64,000 nt of DNA, taken from the NCBI GenBank assembly GCA_960531495.1, contig OY482859.1:17406286-17470285 (forward strand), in the 5' to 3' direction. This stretch comes from Zeus faber. Its lineage: Eukaryota; Chordata; Actinopteri; Zeiformes; Zeidae. The notes below the pieces were generated by a model. The model searched no databases. It was not told where the DNA came from and saw only the letters and a program-made list of their open reading frames with translations. The stretch's first letter is position 1. Each line of letters starts with the position of its first letter. A program made the translations under genes and the position numbers. Shown here one piece after another: positions 10,642 through 32,227 of this stretch.

Positions 10642-12642
10642 ACCAACCCATGAAGAGGGTCATGCATTGTCCTTTATGTTCAGGTCATGAATGACAATGC
10701 ACTTTAGTTTTTCCACTTCAGGTCTTGAGTGAGTGGTGAGTCAGGCCTGAAACAGTACAGATAGTACTGTACAGTCATACCTTTGGAAACATTGCTCACT
10801 CATAAGGTTTCACATTCAGGAATTTCCTGATCCCCATTTGTTTCCCTGTGTCTGTAATTTGCACCACTAAGACTTCTGGCCCTCCCCAAGACCCTCCCAA
10901 CCGTCAGTCTCACTATTGGGAAGTTCCAGGTTAATAGCTAAACTGAGGACACACATGCAGGAGTCAGCAGAGCAGAGCCGATGACCCTTTGGATTCATTC
11001 CTATTGTGGAGTCAGGACCTCAACCAGAGGCCAAGAAAGTCTCTGGAACACTGCAAACAAACCAATAGAAGAAAATCAATCTTTCTGTTTCATTCAAAGT
11101 CATCATTTTATTTCATGTTGAAAATTGCTCATAAAGGAAATATAGTCACAAATAGAACGTGTAATTACTTTAACAATCCATTATAAACTAAATCTGTTTC
11201 ACTTTATTTAACCACATTATTCATCATAGATGAACAGAGAAAAGAATGTCCGATCATGTTGAGTTTCAGCATGATGAGGCCTCTAAGATGCCTTCCGGTA
11301 CCACACCTTGATAGTAGTTTTCCCTGAAAGATCCATGAAGATTCAGAGCAGCTTGTTCCAGCTTGCCGGCTGTTTGACGTCAGCAGATTTTCGTGGTTGG
11401 GAGTGCTATTAGTCACTGTTTAGGTTGCATTCCTGTGCAGCGTGTACCAGTGCCTCCCTCATATTTCCCAAACAGGAAGTTCGTGCTCAGACCATTTCCA
11501 AATAAATCACTTAATATTGTGAGGGCCCTTTACAGGCATTGGAAATGGACACTTGTCTGATTCTCTGGACAATTATTCTCAAATTAATTTGTCAGTGTGT
11601 ACTCATTAAGTATAACTGCACTGGTTTTATGCAAGGTTTGTTCCTAGCAGTTCTGTTAGGGAAATAATAATCTCCTTTACCAGAAGTGTATTGGTGTGCA
11701 GCTCTTCAAAGTGACGAGAGATATTGATGAGAAATATCCCTTTGTCATTTATAGGAGTCATTACATCTGGTTCAAAACGTTGTGATTGTAACCAATGGGA
11801 AAAGACCAAACACTATCTTTGCCATTAGGTACAATTCCGCTGGAAAAGAGAGGGAAACACTTGAAGTTCTTAAAAGCTGTTTCCCATCAGATGTTTTCCT
11901 TTCAAAGTCAACATTGAATAGATTGATTAATGAAAAAGGCCATGTACAGTGCAGAAAACAGGAAGGTGTGGGCTGCAAAAAAGGCCAAGTACTACAGTCA
12001 CCAACCTAGTCAGTTTTATGAAGAGTAGCAGAGCCACCTTGTGGTACTGGACAGAAAGTCATCTTACCCACAGCAAGTACACAATTATGCAACTAACGAC
12101 TAATAGTCATAAGAAAGGATAGTCTAATAAGGCCATAATCTAGTCATGTAATATTTTACCAATTCAATAAATGATTCATATTGGCAGTATTATGCTGGTG
12201 TTTCATTTATTCGTACTAACATAGCAGTGTTATAAAAAACACTGGTATATTGCCTTGCTTTTCCTATCAAGATGGCTTAGTGATGTCATTTGTCATAAGT
12301 GATAGTTTACAAGATTAGGCCCTCGCCTAGTATGGAAGAAACTGAATGCCCTGAAGAAGTGGAGGATCCTCTCAAAAACCACGTCAATAAAAATAATGGA
12401 TTCTGTTTTACTCATCTTAAATGGATGATAACAGGTAACAAATTCAAGTTTGAGCTGTAATCACAGATTTTTAAAGCCGCTTGGATCCTACATTTTTTTG
12501 ATATCTACTCAATAGCCAGCGCAACACATCTGTTTGATGTGAAGAAAGTCACTTGAATCTTCGAATAATAGTCCAACCATACTTAATATTATCAGACCCC
12601 AATCCCAACAATCATACAAATACACACGTTGATCTGGAACAA

Positions 12643-14536
12643 TTTATTGTTATGGCTGTTGTTCAGAACAAAAACTGAAAATGAATCAGTTGTGAAAAGA
12701 AAAACAAACAAAAAAGATCAGCAGTAGACTTATTTATTAAAAAAAAAAAAAAAAAAAGTAAAACAATGGATGTAAATAAAAAATGCTTTGCAGCAGAAGA
12801 TGAGTATATAAAAAAAAAAACCTGGAGCAATGCATGCCTGCCCAAGGGCTTTGATTTAATTCCTCTCTAAAGCAAAACAATATATCTTAGCACAGTCAAA
12901 CCTGATTTGAAATATATACGCATGTGTGTTTGTCCATGAATTGGACATTGATACATTCGAGTGAGAGGTACAGCTACTGGTCTCAGTAAATGTACTGTCA
13001 TTTGTCTGCGTCCCTCAGGTTAACTGACCGCAGAGCTGAACTAATCTCTTCTCAGGACGAACCTGTTGAATAGCAAATGCTGGATGCGTAAAAGTCCAAA
13101 GTAACTATACAAAACAATATTGCCAGCTCAGGGCTGTGCCGCGACAAAATAGGTCATAACTACAGTGTTTTGTTATTGACTCTGTGCTGGTGTTTCTTTT
13201 TTGGTTTAGTTAAAATCCCTGGTTCCCTGTTCTAACAAGAACTAACAAGAAGGCGGCATGTGCATTTTAAAGTTGGTCGTTTAAAGCACATACGTGGAGT
13301 TTTGGAAATGCTTTTTTCACCCCAGAATAAAGCCTGCATTTCCCATGAGCCTCTTGTGACAAAGAGTTGATGTCGACTCTCGGATGGTACGCATTTTTTT
13401 AAAAAGAAAAATCAACAATGGTTTGGAAAAAACAGCTGCAAGATGTGTCGCAATTTCAAATAATATGTAAATGTGGCTTATCCAGACATGCCGGGAATTG
13501 TACCCTCAATTTACCGGGGGACTCCGACCCGGTATCTAGCATTTGGAATCCTGATATAGAAATCAGCATCTTCATACAGATGTTCTCATTCACTTGTGTG
13601 AAGTAGATTCATCAAAGTTGAAATTGAGACCGGGAGGTTAATAGTGATCGACTCCTCGTAGGGGCTTTAAAGCTTGACATTTAAATCCCTGGTAAGATGA
13701 AGACAACAATGAGATACTTTTACTTTTCCATTTTTCTTTACTCCGGCAGTCATGTGCGTAAATGCGGCTTCTTGTGTTTGGAGAAGGGGGAAAAAAACCC
13801 AAAAAAAAACCTCACGATTGAAACATAATACCTCATTTTACACTGTACATTGATGTACACTCACGTATGCTACATATCCTGTTCTCTCAGCAAAGGTAAT
13901 GGTTATCAAGCGCTGCCTTGACAACTTCATCGTATAAGAATGTAGTCGTGTACCCCGCCCCCCCAACCCCCCCCCCCCCCCTAACGCTGAGTGTCGAAAA
14001 AGCCAGGCAAAAAGAGAACAAGAAATAACAAACGAAGTCGGACAGAACGGCTCAAGATGTGCAGGGCTTGTGAAGGGGAGCGCACTACTCCGCTTTAGAA
14101 GGTTCTCTCCCTCTGCCGGAATGCCCCCGCAACATGAACATATTAGCACAGGGACACGCCATACCGGGAGGCGCCCTGGGATCACATCTCATTTGACTTA
14201 AATATTAATATTCGCCTAGAATATTTCTCACTGAGTAGATGTAACCCAACATCAGTAGGAAGCTCCAACAATTAACTACCACTCGCACAAGTCTACATCC
14301 ACACATGCACTCGACACAGCATGCCCTGCGCGGCCCTACGAGGGCCACAGCTAAAGACAAGTCACAATGTCCGTCGCCCCGTCCTCATCTAGAGGGCGCG
14401 GGGTGGCTTTCTGTACGCTCCACATGTTAAACTTCACTTTCCTTTGGGGGTTTTAATACCGACCCAGTCTAGAGGAACAAAGAACACGTTTTAGTATCTT
14501 CCGTCTTTGTATGGTCTGTAGAACAGCCGCTCCAAA

Positions 14537-14574
<38 letters not shown>

Positions 14575-15120
14575 AAAGACAGCAGACGTGTGGAGGAAAG
14601 TAATAGCCTAATAGACACATGAGCGACGGCTCAAGTAGAAGAACACTTTGAGCGCCTTTTGGTAAATGGAGAGAGGGTGTATGTCTGTGTAAGGTGGCCT
14701 GAACGACCCCATGGCTCACGAAGCATAACAGCTAAAAAACAAACAAAAAAAACCAAAAACGTTCTCTACTCACTGCTTTAAAGGGGGTAAGAATATGTGG
14801 ACTCCATTATTATGTTTAAGTCAACACGCGCATTTGGGATGTGACACCTGAAAATTGAGGCCCTGAGCTTCTAAACTGACAATTTTAAGGGTGGGGAGGA
14901 TTTGGTCGACACAGGGGAAGGACCGACCCTCTGACATCACGCGCCCCCCCTTTGCACGGCATTAGTAAATTAAAAACAAATGAACCTCAATCCACCGAGG
15001 TCTAAGCAATCCATTTGCTCACAGAGTGAAACCCAGAAGCAAAGACGACCAGCAAGCCGGCCATGTCCACTCTGCAAGGAAACAGTTGAGGGGGAAAGTG
15101 AGCGGGAGAAGCCGGAGGTA
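12643..15120 (-). other. ptpn1: ptpn1 3' untranslated region (inferred)
   Basis: Runs downstream (leftwards) from the ptpn1 stop. The far end is placed at a minus-strand AATAAA (plus-strand TTTATT at 12643-12648). It contains an A-run near 12740, a C-run near 13970 and a (CT)n tract at 14541-14573, and no other gene that I recognise. The true end could be closer to the stop. Confidence 0.4.
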
Positions 15121-20373
<5,253 letters not shown>

Positions 20374-20726
20374 CGCAGTTCAAACTGCCGCCGCCCCCGT
20401 TACTCGCTACTCGGTTGTTGTTGTTTTTTTTTCCTGTTTGTTTGTTTTTTGTTGTTTTTTTTTTTTTAAAGTGGAGTTAGAATATCGCGACAGGCGTCGA
20501 GATGTCGACGACCGTTGGAAAGGAGCGATGTTTGCTAGCGCGATACACTCCAGATTACACTGTTGTCTTTGGGTCTGGTCTTACCGGAAACACACAATAG
20601 GCCCCTCCCACAGGCGACCGCGTCACGACTGTCCTTGACGATGATGCGTTCCCTTGAAGTCCGAACTCGGGAAAACCGGCCCTCCCGTCTGGGGAAAGTG
20701 CGGACAGCACACCGTTAACGGCGAAC

Positions 20727-20727
20727 A

Positions 20728-20774
<47 letters not shown>

Positions 20775-20775
20775 T
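20727..20775. repeat. (GTT)n microsatellite
   Basis: About fifteen GTT triplets upstream of ptpn1 exon 1, in the spacer shared with klhl12. Confidence 0.9.
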
Positions 20776-21143
20776 TAGGACACGTCTTTCTTCTAACTTC
20801 AGACATCTAAACTACTCTGTCATTTTTATTTTTTTTATTTTTTTAATATTCTTATTTCTGTGCGGGGACGCACGCTTTCCAACGCGCGTTGGCCGCGGGC
20901 GTCCGCGTTCCCCCCACCCCCCACCCCACGGGAACACCCACCGACGGACCGACCGCGCCGACCCGCGAAGTCGCGACGCGAACGCAGCGCAAGCTCCCGG
21001 GAGCCGTGGATGCGGTTTGACGTGGACAAACAAGCGGGTTGTAGGTCGAACCGGAGTCTGTTGCGTTCGCCGCCGGTGTCCTACTGACGCTGTTTTTTTT
21101 TATAGTTGTGTTCAACAAAAAGAGGGAAGAGTTGAAAGGGTAA

Positions 21144-21212
21144 AAGATTCAAGATTTTTATTCGTCACATACATATACATACTTCCATACATATACGCAG
21201 TGGAATGTAATG
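21144..21212. repeat. Copy 2 of the TTCAAGA-CACATACATATAC repeat
   Basis: 'Agattcaagatttttattcg' then 'tcacatacatatacatac' and 'gcagtggaatgtaatg', in the same orientation as copies 1 and 3. Confidence 0.75.
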
Positions 21213-22529
21213 CAACGCACCCGGTGATAGCGCACAATATGTCCTAGGAAAAAATTAAAAATAAAATAAAATAAAAAGTAGAAAATTCCTTTCTAATAGA
21301 CCGACTAACTGACTCCTAAAACGTAATACAGTAAGTGGAATACTTATAGAGTAAGATAAAAATATATAGAATAAAATACAATAAAAAATAAATCGAAATA
21401 AAATGGAATAGATAGAAGGATATGATATTTGGGGACGTTTTTTGGTTTGGTTTTTTTCTCCTTATTTTGTTCCCTGTCTCAGGACAGACACACACACACA
21501 CGCAGTGGGAACAGAGGAGGAGGGCAGAAGAAGGAGAAGGAGACGCAATAATAAATGTGTGTGTGTGTGTGTGCGTGCTCCATTGCGCAATGCAAAACGT
21601 TACCGCTTTACGCTTTAAATATGAAGTATTGTCATGACGACGGGGCGAGTGGAGAGCGGCTCTCCTCCGGATTGAAACGCACCCACGGGCCGCGCGGCGG
21701 GAGCGGGCTGCTCGGAGCGACGTGTCGGTCGCGAACGAGTCGGTTCTGGCTCCGTCCGACTCCTTTAAAAAAAAAAAGAACGAACGACGGATCCCGCCCG
21801 AGAGACGATTTATGTTCCCTTCTTGTTTTTTGTTTTTGTTGTTTTTTTTGAATGCTGGGATGATCCCATAACGGATCTGTCAAATATGATTCGGAAACGT
21901 TTCGCTTCGGCGGTAACGTGAACGCACGGCGAGACTTCGGGATGTCGCCCTCCCCGCGGAGCGCAAAACAATAACTGTCGTCGCTATTCTTTAACCATCA
22001 ATGTGATGGGAAAATGTTATTTTGCGTTATTTCTTTGTTTTATACCAATCATAACGTCAAACGAGGCCATTCTGGAAATTACAAGGTTTAATATAATTGC
22101 ACTGATTAGTTGGAGGGAAGGGTTTGTGCACACATGCCCGACCATAAGTCAAAAAAAACATTGCTGAATTTGGCTGAAGCGCCAGAAGGGGGAACCGAAT
22201 CTAGAGCCGCGTGGGAGCCGAAAGAGCCGGCTCTTATTGCCGAGCTGAGCCAAACGATCTGGCTCCCCCCGAAAAGGTCCGGAATTCCCATCGCTGGCTG
22301 TTTGTGTAGGAGCCGGAGAGCCGCGGTGACCTGCTGACGCTAGGCTAACTAGCTATAGCCCTACGATGTGAAAACGACCTCGTTGTAGAACTGATCTTGT
22401 GGGAATAGCACCGCGTCACGTATGTACCGTTTGAGGAAGCTGGCTTCCGGGTAGATGTGAGCATGGGTTACCTTTAGCCGAGTGCCCCCCCCCACCACCA
22501 CCACCACCACCACCACCACCCGACGTTCG

Positions 22530-22629
22530 CCAGCCGCAGCCGTGGGGACGTGTGCGGCTGGATTTGTTGCTAACGGTCGGACACCCGCGCCGCTCTTAAC
22601 GTTCGAAAGGACCAGTGACACGTGGACAG
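22530..22629 (+). other. klhl12: Candidate klhl12 non-coding exon 1
   Basis: The first coding exon of klhl12 begins with an acceptor (gcgtttcag|gatcttc, exon from 24472), so a 5' leader exon must lie upstream. A donor-like site CGTGGACAG|GTAGGAC at 22629/22630, inside CpG-rich DNA, is the best candidate. The start of this exon is arbitrary. Confidence 0.35.
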
Positions 22630-23280
22630 GTAGGACGGACCCCGCCGCGAGTTCGTCCGCGTTCCTCTCGTCGGTTCTCCGCGGCGTCGACGGCCGCCGT
22701 TAGGCTCCCTTCTGGTTTGCTCGGAAGTTAAACGCAGCCTTCGTTTTGACTTGCAGACGTCAAGTTCATTCCACCCCCACGGCTCTGATACAGGGAGCAT
22801 AAGCGAGCTTGTTGTTGTTGTTGTTGTTGTAAGAAAGGGGTTCATGACAGCGCGAATGGTTTATACTGGGGTTGTCATTTCCTGCCTTTATTGTTTATGA
22901 CAATAAACGAACGCTTAAGTTACAAGTCTGCACTGATTCCCCACTTGACAATCCTTCCATGCTGAAAAAAGAAGGGGGGGGGCACACACTTTTTTTGTTA
23001 TACCAGGACACTGACACTGAATCTGGAATCTGACGGGTACTTTCACTTTTAATACATTATGTACGTTTAAGAATAGGTACGTGTATACGTTCACTTCAGT
23101 AGGAATGTGGCACTTTTGGAGTAATTTTGTGTCAGGGTATTTGTATTTTTACTTCAGTAAAAGGTCTCAAGTACTTCTTCCAGGTTAACAGGAGTAAGAA
23201 GCTTTCTCAGAGACAATTAGATTCACTTGTGTGTGGATCCATTTTGACTGTACCTCCTTGTATCTATCTGCTCATTATAC

Positions 23281-24444
23281 TATACACTCACTGAGCTCTT
23301 TATTAAGAACACTATACAACTACTACTAATACTACTACTGGGTAGGGCCTCCCTTTGCTAGCAACAGTCTCAATTCCTCTTGGCATGAATTCCACAAGAG
23401 GTTGGAAACATTCCTTTGAGATTCTGGTCCATGTGATGGGATTGCATTCATGCTACGACTCTCCCGTTCTACCACATCCCAAAGGTGTTCTACTGGAATC
23501 AGATCCGGTGACGGAAGGCCACTGAAGAACATTGAACTAATTTTTATGTTCATGAAACCAGTTTGGGACAACTTTTTCTTTGTGACATGGTGCATTATCC
23601 GGCTGGAAGTAGTGGTTAGAAGATGGGTAAATTGTGGCCATGAAGGGATGCACATGGTCACCATCAATACTCAAATAGGCCGTGGCATTCAAGCGATGAT
23701 TGACAGGTATTAACGGGCCCAAATTGTGCCCAGAAAAAATTCCCCGTACCATTACACCACCACCACCACCAGCCTGGACTGTTGACACAAGGCAGGTTGG
23801 GTCCAGGGATTTATGCTGTTGGCGCAAAATTCTGAGACTACCATCTGTGTTCCTCAGCAGGAATCCAGATTCCAGTCTTCAATGGTCCAGTTTTGGTGAG
23901 CCTGTGCCCACTGCAGCCTCAGCTTTCGGTTTCTGTTGGCTGTTGTAGCCCATCCGTCCCAGGGTTCGATGTGCTGTGCATTCTGAGATGTTTTTCTGCT
24001 CACCACACTTGTACAGAGCGGTTATCTGAGTTCAGTCGCCTTTCTTTCAGCTCCAACAAGTCTGCCCATTCTCCGTTCACCTCTCTCATCAACCAGGTGT
24101 TTCTGTCTGCAGAATTGCCGCTCTGGAGGTTTTTTTGTTTCTCGCACCATTCTGAATAAACTCCAGAGACTTTTGCATGAAAGTCCCAGGAGATCAGCAG
24201 TTACAGAAATACTCAAACCAAATCATTTTTCTTATCAACCCGTCTGGCACCAACAATCATGCCACGGTTGAAAACACTGGGGTCCCCCCTCCATTCTGAT
24301 GGTTGATGCAAACATTCACTGAAGCTGCTGACCCGTATCTGCATGATTTAATGCATTGCACTGCTGCCACACGATTGACTGATCAGATAATTGCATTTAT
24401 ATGTAGGTGTACAGGTGTTCCTAATAAAGTGCTCAGTGGGTGTA
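23281..24444 (-). mobile_element. Tc1/mariner transposon relic
   Basis: Terminal inverted repeats: left TACACTCACTGAGCTCTTTA (23283 on) and right, read inverted, TACACCCACTGAGCACTTTA (ending 24444), both flanked by TA. Inside, the minus strand encodes broken pieces of a Tc1 transposase: 'VSTVQAGGGGGVMVRGIFSG', then 'PSSNHYFQPDNAPCHKEKVV' with the second catalytic Asp, then 'DLIPVEHLWDVVERE' with the final acidic residue. Stops and frameshifts separate them, so it is dead. It lies in the presumed first intron of klhl12. Confidence 0.88.
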
Positions 24445-24500
24445 TGTTTACATGGTTTGTCTGCGTTTCAGGATCTTCATGAGATTATCCTCAAACCACC

Positions 24501-29520
<5,020 letters not shown>

Positions 29521-29560
29521 ACTTTGCCAAGGAAATTAACTTAAATTAAACTTTTACAAA

Positions 29561-29566
29561 AATAAA
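29561..29566 (+). terminator. klhl12: klhl12 poly(A) signal
   Basis: AATAAA about 40 bases after the stop codon. A second AATAAA lies near 30375. From 29.57 to 31.02 kb I see no other gene. Confidence 0.5.
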
Positions 29567-30889
29567 AGTATGTGAAGAGGACAGGCAGCTAGACTCGGTT
29601 AATTTGCCACTGACAGGGCCACAAAGGGAGTCACTGGGTGGCCAGTATGAAAATGGTTACAGTCAAACAAAATAACCAACTGTCTGAGCGGCATTCTTTT
29701 CATAAGTGTGAACCCTTCTCGCCGTGGAATGTGCCACAGAGATTCTGCCGCATCCTGGTGGATTCGCTCTCAGAAGAGCGCGTCACGAGGAACTCGTCAC
29801 CACCTGCATGACTCTTCGTGCACTTGTTGCTGTCGTGACCCGTGAGATTATTATTTCATTGAATTTGTCTTCAAAGTGCAATATATTTTTACATGTTGGG
29901 GGGGGGGGGGTGAAAAGACGGAGACGATTGAGACTCCATCTGCTGCTACACGCCTTATGCCCTTGGCCTACATCTAACCGTAAAGATCCATGTTGCCTCC
30001 CAGTATGACTGTGATTGTTACATCATGTTTGTCAAGTACAATTGAGCATTTTCAAAGACTTTAGTGGGTCAGTCATTTTACGACTTGTTTCTTTTTTTTT
30101 TTTTTTTTATCCTTTCTGTATGAAGAGCTTTCACAGTCAAATCACTTTAATACATAAAATTTGCTACTCGTCATTTGTTCCGAGACAGAACATATATTTT
30201 GAAATTTATACTGTTTTATGACATGACTGAATAGAACTTTTAATGTGTTTGTCATATTCTTGAGAGACAAAAAGGCAAACCATTGAGGATGAAGCGCATG
30301 TGTTTGTCCTAAACTTCATCTGAATGTGTACGTACAGGTCACATTGTCAGGAATTCGCTGTTGCTCGGGAAGTAAATAAACATGAAAATGACTACATTTT
30401 ACACGGAGTGAGTCTCTCGAGTTCTTGCAGCATAAGAAACACAGCGGCCCCAACTCAACAGCTGGGATATAATGCATTTCTTCTTGGATATTCTTAAAAA
30501 AAACTCAGTTACAATTTTTAAATCATGAACACAAAGCTCACCAAGTGCAAAATATTTCCATGCACCATGTTTGGACTGACAGTTGAATTTATTGATTGTT
30601 TTGTTTTTTTTAAATTGGATATATTTACGATACCTCATAAACTATTCATCTGCAATGTAGTCATTAATCATGCTTTGCCTGGGTTCCCCACCCTCATGGT
30701 GATCAGATAAGACAATAAAAAAATAAACTAGTTCAGTAATAGACCTGTAACTTCTTCTGTGTGAATGTTGGACTTCTGGCGCTTTTGCTGAAAACACCAT
30801 GAGTAACAGCGGTGATATTACCAGTAGCAGCAATGCTCTGCCACAGTGGGTGGGCAGAGCTGACGTGTAGAATATCCAGTTTTGTTGCA

Positions 30890-31041
30890 CAGGGAGGGAG
30901 ATCCACGCCGAGCCTGTTCAGTGTTTCACCTTTCTGCTGCAGAGGAGAGGCGTTCCGACACCCTGCGGAGAGGAAGAACCTGGTGAAGCTTTGTAATTTT
31001 TTTTGACAACTTACTGCTTAATAGCCACCCGAAGGGAAATG
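30890..31041 (+). other. Candidate first exon of the alpha-tubulin gene
   Basis: Vertebrate alpha-tubulin genes often carry only the start Met in exon 1, followed at once by a donor. 'GaagggaaATG|gtaagac' (ATG 31039-31041) has this form and a good start context. A second ATG|gtaagt lies at 31163-31165. The tubulin exon at 43297 begins at Arg2 and needs such an exon. If right, intron 1 is about 12.3 kb. The left edge of the exon is arbitrary. Confidence 0.4.
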
Positions 31042-32227
31042 GTAAGACACTTTATATTTTTGATGTTTTGTTTCTGAATGAAAACTTACTGAAATTAATG
31101 GATTTCATATTTGATAATCATCATGTAGTTGTGGTTTTCTTTTTAAGAAAATGAAAATTACAATGGTAAGTTTTTATGCATATACATTTTGTTTCTGCAT
31201 GGTTTCTGGAAGAAAGAAAATGTTAATTTGTTCATCTTCGAAGAAAAACTCTTTGAACCCAATGTGTCATGTGTTTAATATAATTATAATGGCTAATGTA
31301 ATGATGATGATTGAGCTGTACACCAGACACATTTTTAGAAACAAGTGATGCTGCTGTTATTATTGTTGTTCAGCACTGTAATTATTTTTATTGTTTCATG
31401 GTGTCATCTTCAATATCAGATGGCCAAAAGCATACAAAAGTGATTTTAACTGTTGGATAATCCAGCAGTTGCTTCTTAATATCCTGCCTTTTTTGTGTTT
31501 CTTTGTTTGAGTAAGATTCTGTTCCTGTAGCCCAACTAAACATTTCTTTGTTGACATCTCAGTCATGTCACTCAACGGCAGAAAATCATCTTGAGAGAAG
31601 CTCTGTCTGGGTTGGCCTGCCCAAGCCTGAATTCTTGACATGATGAAACATGTTGAGAAATATAACTGAAGCGCTTTCAAAGTATTACTTTTGTTGACCC
31701 TAACACTAATACGCAAGCACTGACAGAGACCATGACCGTGTTCTTTTAGTCAATGGACCTGTGGGGCCATGTCATGAGGCTGTACCATTCACATTCATGT
31801 TTTTATATTGATATTTTTGAATGTTATTTGGCATTAGAAGAGTCAGACGAAAGATCACAGTAACACAAGCTAAAGACTGTGTGGCCTAAGGTTCAATATA
31901 TTGGGGAGCTAAGTCATGACGGAAGAATTGTCCTGTTCAGGAATCCACACTTCATCATCATCATCATCGTCAAATCAGAAGTCGGCAGAAACTTCAGAGT
32001 GCGATCCAGTTAGTGCAGCAAAACTGTTGCTTCCATACATGCATGCTGCAAAAAGATGACTTGTTTCTGACCTTATAAGCGCACAGTATACAGTGCATAG
32101 ATATTGCTTCGTATGTGATACAAGGTCATATTAACTTGAAGTTAATTAACAGGGTTATGTGTGTTCTTCATAATGCCTAAAAGCTAGGTCAGAGGGAACG
32201 ATAGTTAACTTACTCTAACTCAAGTTC

